Source: Alkalibacillus flavidus (GTDB lineage Bacteria; Bacillota; Bacilli; Bacillales; Alkalibacillaceae). Taken from it: a stretch of DNA of 64,000 nucleotides. Location of the stretch: contig NZ_JBEPMX010000003.1 of NCBI RefSeq assembly GCF_040545925.1, positions 62,001 through 126,000 of the forward strand. The letters are read 5' to 3'. The position numbers and the translations under genes were made by a program. The notes under the pieces are model-generated. The model had not been told where the DNA came from, ran no database searches, and worked only from the letters and a program-made list of their open reading frames with translations. Positions 52,242-61,570 of this stretch are shown one piece after another; position 1 is the first letter of the stretch, and each line of letters starts with the position of its first letter.

Positions 52242-52269
52242 AAGAGCCGAGGTTTAATCCTCAGCTCTT
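52242..52269 (-). terminator. Terminator of the two-component gene pair
   Basis: Stem AAGAGCTGAGG / CCTCGGCTCTT with 6-nt loop and T7 tail on the minus strand; covers the response-regulator stop codon. Separates the regulator transcript from tctC, whose own promoter must lie in 52090-52240. Confidence 0.85.
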
Positions 52270-52950
52270 GTAGTAGCGTCGCTCTGGCCGACCAACAATT
52301 CCATATTCTAATTCTGCTTGGCATTCATTTTCTGAAATCAAATATTCTAAGTATCGTCTTGCTGTCGTTCGAGATGCACCCATTTGTTCGCCCATTTCTT
52401 CTGCTGTGATCCCAACTTCTTTTTGCAAAATGTCTTGAACCTTCTTAAGTGTTAATGGATCAATGCCTTTCGGTGTATTTTCTGGCAAGGACTCATTTTT
52501 TCCGCCTTTTTGTCGACCGAAATAGTCATCTAAGAAACGTTGGTCAACCTCTTCTCGTTCGTCTAATGTAGCCCGAAACTGTTTAAAAGATTCAACCGCT
52601 TCAACAAATCGTTCAATCGTGACCGGCTTAATAATATAATCAAAGACACCATTCTGTAAGGCTTGTTCGACGATGTCACGATCAGTTCCTGCACTAATCA
52701 TGATGATGCCAATATGAGGGTGAATGGTTTTTATTTCAGCTATGATCTCTGTCCCCAAACGATCAGGCATGTAAATATCCAACAATATTAGGTCCACATC
52801 ATGATGGTTCAATTTCATTAATGTGTCTTCTGCTGTCAACGCCTTGAAGGCAACCTCACAATCAGGCACTTTCTCTAAGAACCCCTCATGAATAGAAGCG
52901 ACACGGTAATCATCTTCTGTAATGGCTATTTTTAACGTCACATTCAACAC
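52261..52950 (-). CDS. CitB/DcuR-type response regulator
   Basis: 229 aa, GTG start at 52950 or, with better spacing from AGCAGG, GTG at 52941. Receiver domain with acidic pocket TEDD, phospho-acceptor D58 in LILLDIYMP and K in YIIKPV; C-terminal HTH (LQKEVGITAEEMGEQMGASRTTARRYLEYL). Overlaps the kinase gene by 7 bp. Expected to activate the adjacent tct operon in response to extracellular carboxylates. Confidence 0.85.
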   Translation of the reverse strand: MLNVTLKIAITEDDYRVASIHEGFLEKVPDCEVAFKALTAEDTLMKLNHHDVDLILLDIYMPDRLGTEIIAEIKTIHPHIGIIMISAGTDRDIVEQALQNGVFDYIIKPVTIERFVEAVESFKQFRATLDEREEVDQRFLDDYFGRQKGGKNESLPENTPKGIDPLTLKKVQDILQKEVGITAEEMGEQMGASRTTARRYLEYLISENECQAELEYGIVGRPERRYYKS

Positions 52951-54533
52951 CTGCTTTCTTTCGGAATATAAACAGTGAAGACTGTTCCTTGACTGATTTG
53001 ACTCGACAACTCAATTGATCCACCTAGTTCATTAACCACTTCATCGACAACCGATAATCCATAACCCCGATCAAAATCATAACCTTTCGTGGAATACCCT
53101 TTATCGAAAATCGTCTGTTGATCTTCCGTTGAAATACCTAGTCCATTATCACTCACTTCAAAAATCACATCTCGACCGTAATCCATTACGGAAAAAGTCA
53201 CCTGAGCATCTTCTTGATTTTGGACTGCTTCAAAGGCATTATCGATTAAATTACCTAGGATCGTCACAAGCTTTGACGTACTTACTCGCGCTGGTAACGG
53301 AGCACACGCGCTTGCAGCATCAATAGTTAAGTTTACTTTTTGTTCTGATGCTTTGCCTAATTTTCCGAGTAAAATGGCTTGTATAGCTTGATCTTCAATG
53401 CTAGAAAATAACGTTTTCGTTTGCTGGTGATGCTGTTTCGACTCTTCTTGAATCATGTTAATGGCTTCATCGTAATGACCTAGTTGAAGTAAACCCGATA
53501 ACACATGCAATTTATTCGTGTACTCATGTGTTTGAGCTCTCAGATCCTCCGAATACCGCTTCACTTCTGACAACGTATTAATCATACCCTGTAATTCTGT
53601 TCGATCACGGAAACTCGCAACAGCGCCTACGACTTCACCATCTTCTAAAATTGGCATGCGATTTACAATATAGACTCGGTCCTTTAACATCATCTCATCG
53701 TCATACATTGCTTCGCCCTGATGAAGCACATCTAGCATTTTTGTATTGGGTAGAATATCATTGATATGTTGATATTTCATGTCTTCATTTAGATCTAACA
53801 TTTCGCGCGCTGAATGGTTCATAATCGTAATATAGCCATCGCCATCTATTGCGATGATGCCTTCTTTCACCGAACGTAATACGGCTTTTCGTTCGCGGTA
53901 GAAACTCACAATCTCATGCGGTTCCAGTCCTAAAATATCATCACGAATGCTCCTAGTTAAGGCGATACTTCCTACTATACCAACAGCTAGAATAATAGCT
54001 GCAATGATAAAGACGATTTGCAGTCGATCGAAAATCGCACTTCGTATATCCTCAATCATAAACCCAACAGATACAAGGCCAATCACCTCATTTTGCTCGT
54101 TAAAAATCGGCGCTTTCCCGCGTAACGAAGGCCCGAGTGAACCAACTGCTTCTGAGGTATAATACTCTTCATCAATTAATGCTTGATCATTATCGCCACC
54201 AACCATGCGTTTTCCAATTCGCTCTTCAATTGGATGAGAATAACGAATACTATTTTCGTTTCCAACGACGATAAATTCTGCCCCGACTTGTTCACGAATG
54301 CTCTCAGCTATTGGTTGAATCGTCTCAGATGGGTTCTCATCATCAAAGGCTTCAATGATTTCTGGTGTTAAGGAGATAGAAGTCGCAACATCAAGCGCTC
54401 GCTGCCCCATTTGTTCTTTTGTCTGATTCCATTCTATGTATGAGTAAACGCCTGTAATAAAGACTGTCACAATTAATAGCAGCGAAATAACGGACGTTAA
54501 TATTTTTGTTCGGAGTGATACTTTTTTCAACAT
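52944..54533 (-). CDS. CitA/DcuS-type sensor histidine kinase
   Basis: 529 aa. Helix 1 (about 10-32), extracellular sCache domain (35-165), helix 2 (173-193), PAS (about 215-310), phospho-acceptor H336 in RAQTHEYTNKLHVLSGLLQLG, HATPase with GNLIDNAFEAV and ISTEDQQTIFDKGYSTKG. This layout is the citrate/C4-dicarboxylate sensor family. Adjacent transporter genes point to a tricarboxylate ligand. AAGGGAGC precedes the ATG. Confidence 0.88.
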   Translation of the reverse strand: MLKKVSLRTKILTSVISLLLIVTVFITGVYSYIEWNQTKEQMGQRALDVATSISLTPEIIEAFDDENPSETIQPIAESIREQVGAEFIVVGNENSIRYSHPIEERIGKRMVGGDNDQALIDEEYYTSEAVGSLGPSLRGKAPIFNEQNEVIGLVSVGFMIEDIRSAIFDRLQIVFIIAAIILAVGIVGSIALTRSIRDDILGLEPHEIVSFYRERKAVLRSVKEGIIAIDGDGYITIMNHSAREMLDLNEDMKYQHINDILPNTKMLDVLHQGEAMYDDEMMLKDRVYIVNRMPILEDGEVVGAVASFRDRTELQGMINTLSEVKRYSEDLRAQTHEYTNKLHVLSGLLQLGHYDEAINMIQEESKQHHQQTKTLFSSIEDQAIQAILLGKLGKASEQKVNLTIDAASACAPLPARVSTSKLVTILGNLIDNAFEAVQNQEDAQVTFSVMDYGRDVIFEVSDNGLGISTEDQQTIFDKGYSTKGYDFDRGYGLSVVDEVVNELGGSIELSSQISQGTVFTVYIPKESRC

Positions 54534-54732
54534 AGAGCTTAGCTCCCTTAATTATAATCACATTCAGTTTATCCTTAAAATTAAGATGCGACAATAGGAA
54601 ACTCGTTAACTCGTTTTTTGATGGACTAATAAATAGATTGACTCAAACTCTATTAACTGATAAAAGTTTAAAACATAAATATTTTTCACTTTACAAACAA
54701 ATGTTTATATTTTAAACTTTTGTTATAGATAG

Positions 54733-54745
54733 TGAAACGCTTTCA
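54733..54745. promoter_or_regulatory. cre-like dyad upstream of psuK
   Basis: TGAAA-CGC-TTTCA, a perfect short dyad that equals the cre consensus minus one central base. It lies between the likely -10 and the ribosome site AAGGAGGTGAG, where a CcpA roadblock could act. Weak evidence because of the missing base. Confidence 0.35.
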
Positions 54746-54763
54746 TTTTAAGGAGGTGAGTCC

Positions 54764-55855
54764 GTGGATAAAGAGGAACAGATTCTACAAATTATACGAT
54801 TCAATCCATATATTACCCAACAGGAACTTGCTGATCAGATTGGGCTATCACGTCCAGCTGTCGCCAATTATATTAAGCGGCTGATCGAAGCCGGGCGCAT
54901 TAAAGGGCGTGCATACGTCCTTAATGATGAACAAACGATTGCTTGTGTTGGGGGTGCTAATGTTGACCGTAAAGCCCACGCCTTACAAGCAGTACGGCTA
55001 CAGTCATCAAACCCTGTAAAAACCGAGGAATCATTAGGTGGCGTCGCTCGTAATGTTGCCGAAAACTTAGCCCGCTTAAATCTAAGACCTGGCTTGACCA
55101 CTGTTGTCGGACAGGACAAAGAAGGCGAATGGTTGCGTGATGCATCTTTTAAACTGGGTATTGATACGCAAATGATGATGACCTTATCTCAAGAGCGAAC
55201 AGGAACATACAGTGCTTTCCTTGATCCTAGTGGTGAACTCGTTGTCTCAATGGCTGACATGGCAATTTACGATGCATTAACAAAACAGCTCATTCAACAA
55301 AAATGGTCTCATATAAAGCAAGCTAATGCGATTTTTCTTGATACGAATATTGCTGCTGATGCCTTACAAGAAGTCATTGAACAATCAGCTAAACAGCAAT
55401 TAACGGTTTTTGTTGACCCAGTATCATCGATTAAGGCTGAAAAACTACCCAAAGATCTGATAGGCGTACACACAATCTTGCCTAATCAAGAGGAAGCTGA
55501 AACCTTATCAGGTGTCACAATTGATCAAGAACAAGATTACGCCGTAGCTTGCCAGAAGTTGCTCGACCAAGGTGTCCAACAGGTTGTCTTAACCTTAGGC
55601 GCTAAAGGTATTTATTACTATAACCAAGAGGAATCAGGTTTTATCGAAGCATTACCCGTAGATGTTAAGGATGTTACAGGGGCTGGTGACGCCTTTACTT
55701 CAGGTGTAATTTACGGAGAAACCCAACAAATGTCACTCAGTGAATCTTGTCGTTTTGGACTTGGTTGCGCGACTGTCACCTTAGAGTCAGAACAGTCTTG
55801 TGCAGAAGATTTATCCGTCGAAACGGTCTATAACAAATTGAAGGAGTTGAATTAA
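54764..55855 (+). CDS. psuK: Pseudouridine kinase with N-terminal HTH (PfkB family)
   Basis: 363 aa, GTG start at 54764 after AAGGAGGTGAG. Residues 4-55 are a winged helix (EEQILQIIRFNPYITQQELADQIGLSRPAVANYIKRLI); the rest is a ribokinase fold with GGANVDRKAHA, ESLGGVARNVAENLARL, LPNQEEAETLSG and the catalytic DVTGAGDAFTSGV. Phosphorylates pseudouridine; the HTH may make it autoregulatory. One base before psuG, which confirms the pathway. Confidence 0.87.
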   Translation: MDKEEQILQIIRFNPYITQQELADQIGLSRPAVANYIKRLIEAGRIKGRAYVLNDEQTIACVGGANVDRKAHALQAVRLQSSNPVKTEESLGGVARNVAENLARLNLRPGLTTVVGQDKEGEWLRDASFKLGIDTQMMMTLSQERTGTYSAFLDPSGELVVSMADMAIYDALTKQLIQQKWSHIKQANAIFLDTNIAADALQEVIEQSAKQQLTVFVDPVSSIKAEKLPKDLIGVHTILPNQEEAETLSGVTIDQEQDYAVACQKLLDQGVQQVVLTLGAKGIYYYNQEESGFIEALPVDVKDVTGAGDAFTSGVIYGETQQMSLSESCRFGLGCATVTLESEQSCAEDLSVETVYNKLKELN

Positions 55856-55856
55856 G

Positions 55857-56765
55857 ATGGAACAATTTTTATCTTATACAGATGAGGTGCGCGATGCATT
55901 AGAAAGCGGCAAGCCCGTCGTCGCGCTAGAATCAACGATCATTTCACACGGATTACCCTACCCAGAAAATATGGATATGGCGAAAAAAGTTGAAAATATC
56001 ATTCGCGAGCAAGGCGCTGTACCTGCCACAATCGGCCTCATGGATGGCAAAATTAAAATCGGTTTAACCGAAGATGAATTATATACCTTCGCGACAGAAG
56101 AAGGCATTCACAAAGTGAGCCGTCGTGATTTCGCACATATCATCGCGAAACAAGAAACGGGTGCGACGACGGTTGCCGGTACGATGATTGCGGCTAATTT
56201 AGCAGGCATTCGCGTGTTCGCAACAGGCGGTATTGGTGGTGTCCACCGCGAAGGCGAATATACGTGGGACGTATCAGCTGACTTACAAGAACTCGCCCAA
56301 ACGAATGTCGCCGTTGTTTGCGCTGGAGCGAAATCAATCCTAGATATCGGACGAACACTTGAATATCTAGAAACACATGGCGTACCGGTCGTCGGCTACA
56401 AGACGAACGCGTTCCCGTCATTCTATTCACGCGAAAGCGAATTTGGCGTCGATTTCAGTATCGATAACCCAGCAGACGTTGCGAAGACACTCCAAACGAA
56501 GTGGCAGTTAGGCTTAGACGGCGGGGCTGTTGTGGCAAACCCTGTCCCTAAAGCATCCGAAATTCCGTTTAACGAGATCGAAAGCGTGATCGAACAAGCT
56601 TTAAGTGAAGCGAAAGCCGACAATGTGACAGGTAAAGATGTAACACCGTTTATTTTAAGTCGCGTTAAATCGCTAACGGACGGTAAGAGCCTTGAGACCA
56701 ACCTCGCACTCGTTTATCACAACGCAGAAGTCGCAGGCCAAATCGCCGCCGCTTATCATAGTTAA
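55857..56765 (+). CDS. psuG: Pseudouridine-5'-phosphate glycosidase
   Basis: 302 aa. Family motifs: VALESTIISHGLPYPENMDMAKKVE, GLMDGKIKIGL, ATTVAGTMIAANLAGIRVFATGGIGGVHRE, DISADLQEL-like segment, VGYKTNAFPSFYSRES. Cleaves the C-C bond of pseudouridine 5'-phosphate to uracil and ribose 5-phosphate. Catalytic Lys expected in VSRRDFAHIIAKQETGATT-region. Coupled to psuK; terminator follows. Confidence 0.92.
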   Translation: MEQFLSYTDEVRDALESGKPVVALESTIISHGLPYPENMDMAKKVENIIREQGAVPATIGLMDGKIKIGLTEDELYTFATEEGIHKVSRRDFAHIIAKQETGATTVAGTMIAANLAGIRVFATGGIGGVHREGEYTWDVSADLQELAQTNVAVVCAGAKSILDIGRTLEYLETHGVPVVGYKTNAFPSFYSRESEFGVDFSIDNPADVAKTLQTKWQLGLDGGAVVANPVPKASEIPFNEIESVIEQALSEAKADNVTGKDVTPFILSRVKSLTDGKSLETNLALVYHNAEVAGQIAAAYHS

Positions 56766-56773
56766 CATAAGGA

Positions 56774-56801
56774 AAAGCAGTGGTTCAGCTACCACTGCTT
56801 T
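56774..56801. terminator. Bidirectional terminator after psuG
   Basis: Stem AAAGCAGTGGT / ACCACTGCTTT, loop TCAGCT, T7 on the plus strand and AAGGAAAA on the left. Confidence 0.9.
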
Positions 56802-56803
56802 TT

Positions 56804-57055
56804 TTATGGCACATCATCATACGTCATATTCCCATCGACATCGCCGTCTTCGTCGAGCAATTGAACGAATGATTCGTATTCATCTGACATGTCATCTGCT
56901 CGATTTAACGCGTCTTCCTCCGTATCAAACGTTTCATAATCATCTTCTTCACCGACGAAATAGACGTGCCACTGATCGCCTTTAGGTTTTACGATGACAC
57001 CATGGTCGATCATCTCAGGTTTGACACCGTCATTGGCCTTTTCTTGATCACTCAT
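56804..57055 (-). CDS. Small acidic DUF2188-domain protein
   Basis: 83 aa. Contains a DUF2188-type stretch (WHVYFVGEEDDYETFDTEEDALNRADDM) followed by an acidic tail. These small proteins are common in Bacillales and of unknown function. GGAGGCGATCG precedes the ATG. Monocistronic, convergent with psuG. Confidence 0.72.
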   Translation of the reverse strand: MSDQEKANDGVKPEMIDHGVIVKPKGDQWHVYFVGEEDDYETFDTEEDALNRADDMSDEYESFVQLLDEDGDVDGNMTYDDVP

Positions 57056-57123
57056 AAACGATCGCCTCCTTACGCTTTAATATGCGATACGAGCAGACCT
57101 TTTATGAATCATCGTGACAAAAA

Positions 57124-58197
57124 TTATTTCGACCCTCCGCGAGCATCAACTGGCCACCATTCACCATTTGACACAGCATAATGATCAAATAAATTGACCG
57201 TTACACAGGCATGGTTTGGAATAACGTCAATCGTATCATTAATCTCTAACGGACAATTCGCTTTGATCGGAATGACGCCATGCTCTTCACTCACCTTATC
57301 AATAATCAATTCCGGATAACCGACAACACGACCAAATCCAACGACCGACGCATGACCATGCGCGCCTTTTTCAAGCGACAACGCCTTACTGCCCGCATCA
57401 ATCACGAGTCGCCCGTGTTGTTTCGATACGACTGTCGTTTTAACGGTGACGGCACAATCAGACACGTCTACAACACCAAGTCCAACTTGCACCATATCGT
57501 AAAACATCGCATTCCCCGGGCGAATATCCGTCACACCGTCATAACGCCCCGCTTCAAAAACTGTCGGCGTCGTCCCTACACTACGGTGCTTAATCGCGAT
57601 TCCTGCTGCTTCACACTTTGCTGCGCTCCTCACGACACTGTCAGCCTCAGCTTGCGCAATCGTTTGGCGTTCTTCATCTGACGCTGCACCATATGCGTGC
57701 CCAGCATGCGTATAAATCCCTGTTAATTGTAAGCCAGGCAAATCCGTTATGTACCGCGCAAGTTCAACCGCTTCATCGCCAGGCTCAACCCCACAACGGT
57801 TCAAACCTGAATTCACTTTCATCCAAACCTCAATGGGTGCATCCGAAAACGCCTCACTCAACAAATCCGCGCCGACCGTTGTATCCACGCTCACGATGAC
57901 GTGCGCTCGCTTCGTTAACGCCTTTAACCGTTCGATTTTAACCGCTTTCGTCACAGGATAGGCGATCATCACAGACGGCACACCCGCTTCAATCATGACC
58001 ACTGCTTCATCCAACGTCGCGACCGTCACACCGACCGCCCCAGCATCTACTTGCATTCGTGCAATCCGCTTACTTTTATGCGTTTTGACATGCGGACGAA
58101 ACGTTAAGTCATTCTCGCGCGCAAACGCTGCCAAACGTTCTACATTCCGCTCCATCGTCGGCAAATCTAAACATAACTGCGGTGTATCGATCGTCAT
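57124..58197 (-). CDS. D-threonine aldolase/D-serine dehydratase-like PLP enzyme
   Basis: 357 aa, alanine-racemase-like TIM barrel with C-terminal beta domain. PLP lysine in FRPHVKTHKS, AGAVGVTVATLDEA, VKVNSGLNRCGVEPG, YTHAGHAYG, SVGTTPT. Zn ligands fit H and C of VIPNHACVTVN near the C-terminus. The family (DSD1-like) cleaves D-threonine or dehydrates D-serine; which one is not decidable. GGAGG precedes the ATG. Monocistronic. Confidence 0.82.
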   Translation of the reverse strand: MTIDTPQLCLDLPTMERNVERLAAFARENDLTFRPHVKTHKSKRIARMQVDAGAVGVTVATLDEAVVMIEAGVPSVMIAYPVTKAVKIERLKALTKRAHVIVSVDTTVGADLLSEAFSDAPIEVWMKVNSGLNRCGVEPGDEAVELARYITDLPGLQLTGIYTHAGHAYGAASDEERQTIAQAEADSVVRSAAKCEAAGIAIKHRSVGTTPTVFEAGRYDGVTDIRPGNAMFYDMVQVGLGVVDVSDCAVTVKTTVVSKQHGRLVIDAGSKALSLEKGAHGHASVVGFGRVVGYPELIIDKVSEEHGVIPIKANCPLEINDTIDVIPNHACVTVNLFDHYAVSNGEWWPVDARGGSK

Positions 58198-58286
58198 CCG
58201 AACGCCTCCCTTTATTTACCAACATATACACATTATCGATTATTGTGCAAGTATCATACCATAAAGTGATAGATTCCACATTACTT

Positions 58287-58342
58287 TTGCAAGAATCCTA
58301 AGTCAATGTGACAGAATCACGTAACATATTGATCGAATCAAA
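58287..58342. repeat. 21-bp-period array, GAATC word (degenerate)
   Basis: TTGCAAGAATCC, GTGACAGAATCA and TTGATCGAATCA at 21-bp spacing from 58287; a fainter unit precedes at 58266. Same family as 27840-28124. Confidence 0.6.
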
Positions 58343-58376
58343 AATCCCTTATGCGTATCACCGCGCATAAGGGATT
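58343..58376 (-). terminator. Terminator of the YeeE/YedE gene
   Basis: Perfect 13-bp stem AATCCCTTATGCG / CGCATAAGGGATT with 8-nt loop and T5 on the minus strand. Confidence 0.9.
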
Positions 58377-58379
58377 GAT

Positions 58380-59639
58380 TTAACAGAATGAATCTTTCGG
58401 TTTTGGAACAGACAAGCCGAACAATGGCCGTAAATACAGGGCTAAGAACGTTCCTGCAAGTGCCATAAAGCCCCAAATATAACCGTGCAGGCTGAACGAT
58501 GCAATACCACCGAAGTACGCCCCGATATTACAACCGAACGCTAGGCGCGCCCCGTAACCCATGAATAAACCACCGATCACAGCAGCCGACACATTACCTT
58601 TAGTCAAGCGGGTAAATTTAAACAAACCACCCGCAGCAGACGCGATAAACGCACCTAAGATGACACCAAAATTCAACACCGTCGTCGAATCCGTCAAAAT
58701 CGATGCCTCAAGCGCTGCCGCACTCTCACCTTGCCAGTACGCCCAGCTCGCCACATCCATGCCAAAGAAATCCGCCACTTTCGATCCCCAAAGCGCGAAA
58801 GCCGACGTCACACCCCAAGGCGAGCCACGCGTCATAAGCGTTAGCGCGTTTAATACTGCAAGCGCAATCGCCGCCGCAAACAACGGCCAAGACCCGCGAA
58901 ACAGACGCTTCCACCCCTTAGTCGATGGAACAGATGCCATTTTCGGTGCACTACGACGACGCTCAATCACAAGCGTTAACCAAGCGACTAAGCCGAAAAT
59001 CGCAATCGATAACAACCACGCACCACCGTAGCCGAAACCAGTCGTCTCAGCGAGTGACACCGGTTGATACGCTGGCAAATCTTCTGTCCAAAACGGCAAG
59101 TGAGCCGCGCCAATCGTCGAGCCAACAATAAAGAACAGTAACGTCACGATCATCACTGTACGCCCGCCGCCAACAGCGTAAAGCGTACCCGATGCACAAC
59201 CGCCACCTAACTGCATGCCGACACCGAATAAAAAGGCACCGACAACTACACTAACACCGACAGGCGCCACATACCCAGATACTCCTGTATCAAAAAAAGA
59301 AAGGCCAAACGCCAAAATCGGCGCAAACAACGTCACCGCTACTGCTAACATGACCATATGCGAACGGAGCGCTTTTCCATTACCAACCGACATAAACCGA
59401 CGGAAAGCTGACGTAAAACCAAAGCGTGCATGAAACAACGTATAACCTAACAGTAGGCCAATCACAAGCAACAACGCTTGCACCCCACTATAAGACACCA
59501 TCAAATGAATCATTAACCCCGCCGCTACAATTAACGCAGCTATAATCAACTTCATTTGCGGTTTATTTAAACCTGCCTCGTCTTTCGGAACCGACACAGG
59601 ATCTTTTACTTCACTCACTGGCTGAACTTTTGTCGCCAC
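58380..59639 (-). CDS. YeeE/YedE-family sulfur-compound transporter
   Basis: 419 aa, GTG start at 59639 (AAAAGGAG upstream), about 11 membrane helices in two inverted repeats. Conserved cysteine segments QLGGGCASGTLYAVGGG and LAFGCNIGAYFGGIASFSLHG are those shown in TsuA-type proteins to relay thiosulfate. No TusA-like sulfurtransferase gene adjoins. Likely imports thiosulfate or a related sulfur species. Confidence 0.85.
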   Translation of the reverse strand: MATKVQPVSEVKDPVSVPKDEAGLNKPQMKLIIAALIVAAGLMIHLMVSYSGVQALLLVIGLLLGYTLFHARFGFTSAFRRFMSVGNGKALRSHMVMLAVAVTLFAPILAFGLSFFDTGVSGYVAPVGVSVVVGAFLFGVGMQLGGGCASGTLYAVGGGRTVMIVTLLFFIVGSTIGAAHLPFWTEDLPAYQPVSLAETTGFGYGGAWLLSIAIFGLVAWLTLVIERRRSAPKMASVPSTKGWKRLFRGSWPLFAAAIALAVLNALTLMTRGSPWGVTSAFALWGSKVADFFGMDVASWAYWQGESAAALEASILTDSTTVLNFGVILGAFIASAAGGLFKFTRLTKGNVSAAVIGGLFMGYGARLAFGCNIGAYFGGIASFSLHGYIWGFMALAGTFLALYLRPLFGLSVPKPKDSFC

Positions 59640-59748
59640 TTTAAAAACTCCTTTTCTGATAAATTTAATCGGAATTATAATTACATAGATTACTTTAGTC
59701 GCTAAAGACGCCTTTCGTCAATTAAAAAACTTGGATTTTACATAAAAA

Positions 59749-59775
59749 ATCTCCCGCCTTATCAAGACGGAAGAT
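59749..59775 (-). terminator. Terminator of the MBL-fold hydrolase gene
   Basis: Stem ATCTTCCGTCTT / AAGGCGGGAGAT with GAT loop and T6 tail on the minus strand. Confidence 0.82.
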
Positions 59776-59781
59776 AAAAGG

Positions 59782-60729
59782 TCATTGATCTTCTGTTTTC
59801 TTTAGATAATCCACCAATCCCATCGCACACACCCTCATATCCATCTCTAATAACGGATAAATATCATGCTCCCTCGGGACGCCGATATCGTCTAAATAAC
59901 TAGCAACCCGATCAAAGAGCGCCTGCCGCACTGACTCAACTGGCGCATTAGAACCCCGCTTCACCGCATCCTCACTCAACTCCAAAAATAACGGCAACCA
60001 ATCGCACATTTGGTCATAAACGACGGCGGGCTCAGTCGACCGCCCGAAGTGGCCAAAGTGAATGGCATCGACACCGAGCGATTCAATCCGTTTGAGTGAC
60101 TCCAGCATGGCGTTTGGATCAAATTGATTCGGCGACGTCGATGGCAAGACTAACATTTCACCGTATGGTAATGTGTGTGGATAATACACCCCAATCGTAT
60201 CGCCTGTATAGATCGCATTGGCTTTTGAATCATGAATCGACACGTGATGTTTCGCATGTCCCGGGGTATCGTAAAAGGTCAGTGTCCGCGACCCGATATG
60301 AAGGTCACTTCCATCGGGTTGTTCAACTAAACGATCTTCTGGGACAGGGACGACTGGATCAAAAAGGTCATCGAATTGCTCCCCGTATACTGCACGAGCA
60401 CCTTGAACGAGTTTTGTCGGATCAGCTAAATGACGCTTCCCGCGCGGGTGAACGTGGACCGTTGCATTTGGACAGCTTTGTAACAACACCCCGACACCAC
60501 CTGCATGATCTAAGTGCACGTGGGTGACGATAATATGCCGCACGCGCTCGGGATTTTCGCCAATTGCTTTTAACCCATCTAACAAATGCGGAATGGATGG
60601 ACTCGCACTCGTTTCAATCACTGTCAGCTCATCATCCTGTATCACATACGCCCCCGTTCGATTCGGTAAGCCTAAATCATAGACATCTATTAATGACACA
60701 TCTTCATCCAGTAATTCAACTTTTGGCAT
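59782..60729 (-). CDS. MBL-fold metallohydrolase
   Basis: 315 aa from the ATG at 60729 (AGAGGGG upstream). Zinc motif HVHLDH at residues 70-75, then a His in TFYDTPGHAKHH, D in IYTGDTIGVYY and H in AIHFGHFGRS: a complete two-metal site. Belongs to the glyoxalase II/lactonase-like group with an extra C-terminal helical segment. Substrate unknown; a thioester or lactone is plausible. Monocistronic. Confidence 0.83.
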   Translation of the reverse strand: MPKVELLDEDVSLIDVYDLGLPNRTGAYVIQDDELTVIETSASPSIPHLLDGLKAIGENPERVRHIIVTHVHLDHAGGVGVLLQSCPNATVHVHPRGKRHLADPTKLVQGARAVYGEQFDDLFDPVVPVPEDRLVEQPDGSDLHIGSRTLTFYDTPGHAKHHVSIHDSKANAIYTGDTIGVYYPHTLPYGEMLVLPSTSPNQFDPNAMLESLKRIESLGVDAIHFGHFGRSTEPAVVYDQMCDWLPLFLELSEDAVKRGSNAPVESVRQALFDRVASYLDDIGVPREHDIYPLLEMDMRVCAMGLVDYLKKTEDQ

Positions 60730-60846
60730 AGAACCCCTCTTTTCGATGGAATTGGTTATATTATATTTATTTCGTGACACTTATCGGTAATTCCTTCTAT
60801 TTTAATGTCGTTTATGGCAAGATAAAGTAAGTTAGGAGGTTTCAGT

Positions 60847-60936
60847 ATGGAAACATTTTTATTCAGTAATTGGTTTTTAATTGTTTGGATTGCATTTTTC
60901 ATCTTATTATTCGTGATTTATGTTAAAAAAAGTTAA
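60847..60936 (+). CDS. Very small membrane protein (29 aa)
   Basis: METFLFSNWFLIVWIAFFIL..., one membrane helix over almost the whole length and a C-terminal VKKS anchor. TTAGGAGG lies seven bases before the ATG, the strongest argument that it is translated. Stands alone between divergent MBL and GNAT genes. No family recognised. Confidence 0.6.
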   Translation: METFLFSNWFLIVWIAFFILLFVIYVKKS

Positions 60937-61065
60937 TATTAATTAAAATATGTTAATTATATAGCGCTTTCATATTTGTTAAATGGGAATTATCCTATTT
61001 ATTTACTGCATAAAACGCATTTTAATGGTATGATGTGACTACACCTAATGTATAGGAGGCACATC

Positions 61066-61545
61066 ATGGGACCTATCAACCTTAGACCGGCAGGACGAAA
61101 TGACTATGATATGATCGACGACATGATCAAACAAAGCCTTAAACACGAACGACATCACGCTGGGCGACCGCATTTAAAAGGATTTGTCGATTTAAAAGAA
61201 GCGATCGAACGCCACAACAACTATATTCATCACGGCGCCATGATGATTGACTTAAACAAAGAAACGGTTGGATTAGTCGGTTTACTTTACGAAGAAGGTC
61301 AATCAGATGCTTGGGTGGTCGGGCCGTTTATCAACGAACCCTATCATTCGACGACCTTTTTACAAATCATTTTGGAAGAACTGCTTCAATTAACGTATCG
61401 GACGTTTTCCGAATTGTATATCAATGTACCGACGAGCAATTTTGCTTTAAAACGAGCCATCGAACGAACATCTTGGAATATATCCGAGCACAGAAACCAA
61501 GAAACCACATATTATACATCCTTAAAAAACACGCTGACTCTATAG
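61066..61545 (+). CDS. GNAT-like N-acetyltransferase
   Basis: 159 aa from the ATG at 61066 (AGGAGG six bases before). Short GNAT-like pattern: INLRPAGRNDYDMIDDMI, GAMMIDLNKETVGLVGLLYEE (beta4), PFINEPYHSTTFLQIILEELLQL (alpha3), and a conserved NVPTSNFALKRAIERTSW (beta5-alpha4). The P-loop RxxGxG is not obvious, so CoA use is less certain. Acceptor unknown. A strong terminator follows. Confidence 0.65.
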   Translation: MGPINLRPAGRNDYDMIDDMIKQSLKHERHHAGRPHLKGFVDLKEAIERHNNYIHHGAMMIDLNKETVGLVGLLYEEGQSDAWVVGPFINEPYHSTTFLQIILEELLQLTYRTFSELYINVPTSNFALKRAIERTSWNISEHRNQETTYYTSLKNTLTL

Positions 61546-61566
61546 CGAACTATAGGTCAGCGTGTT
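61528..61566. terminator. Bidirectional terminator between the GNAT gene and small membrane protein gene
   Basis: Stem AACACGCTGAC / GTCAGCGTGTT with an inner TATAG/CTATA extension, T5 on the plus strand and A5 on the left. It overlaps the last GNAT codons. Confidence 0.88.
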
Positions 61567-61570
61567 TTTA

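Noticed and set aside
58561..59031. 156-codon plus-strand ORF inside the YeeE/YedE gene
   Set aside because: Antisense shadow of a GC-richer membrane-protein gene.
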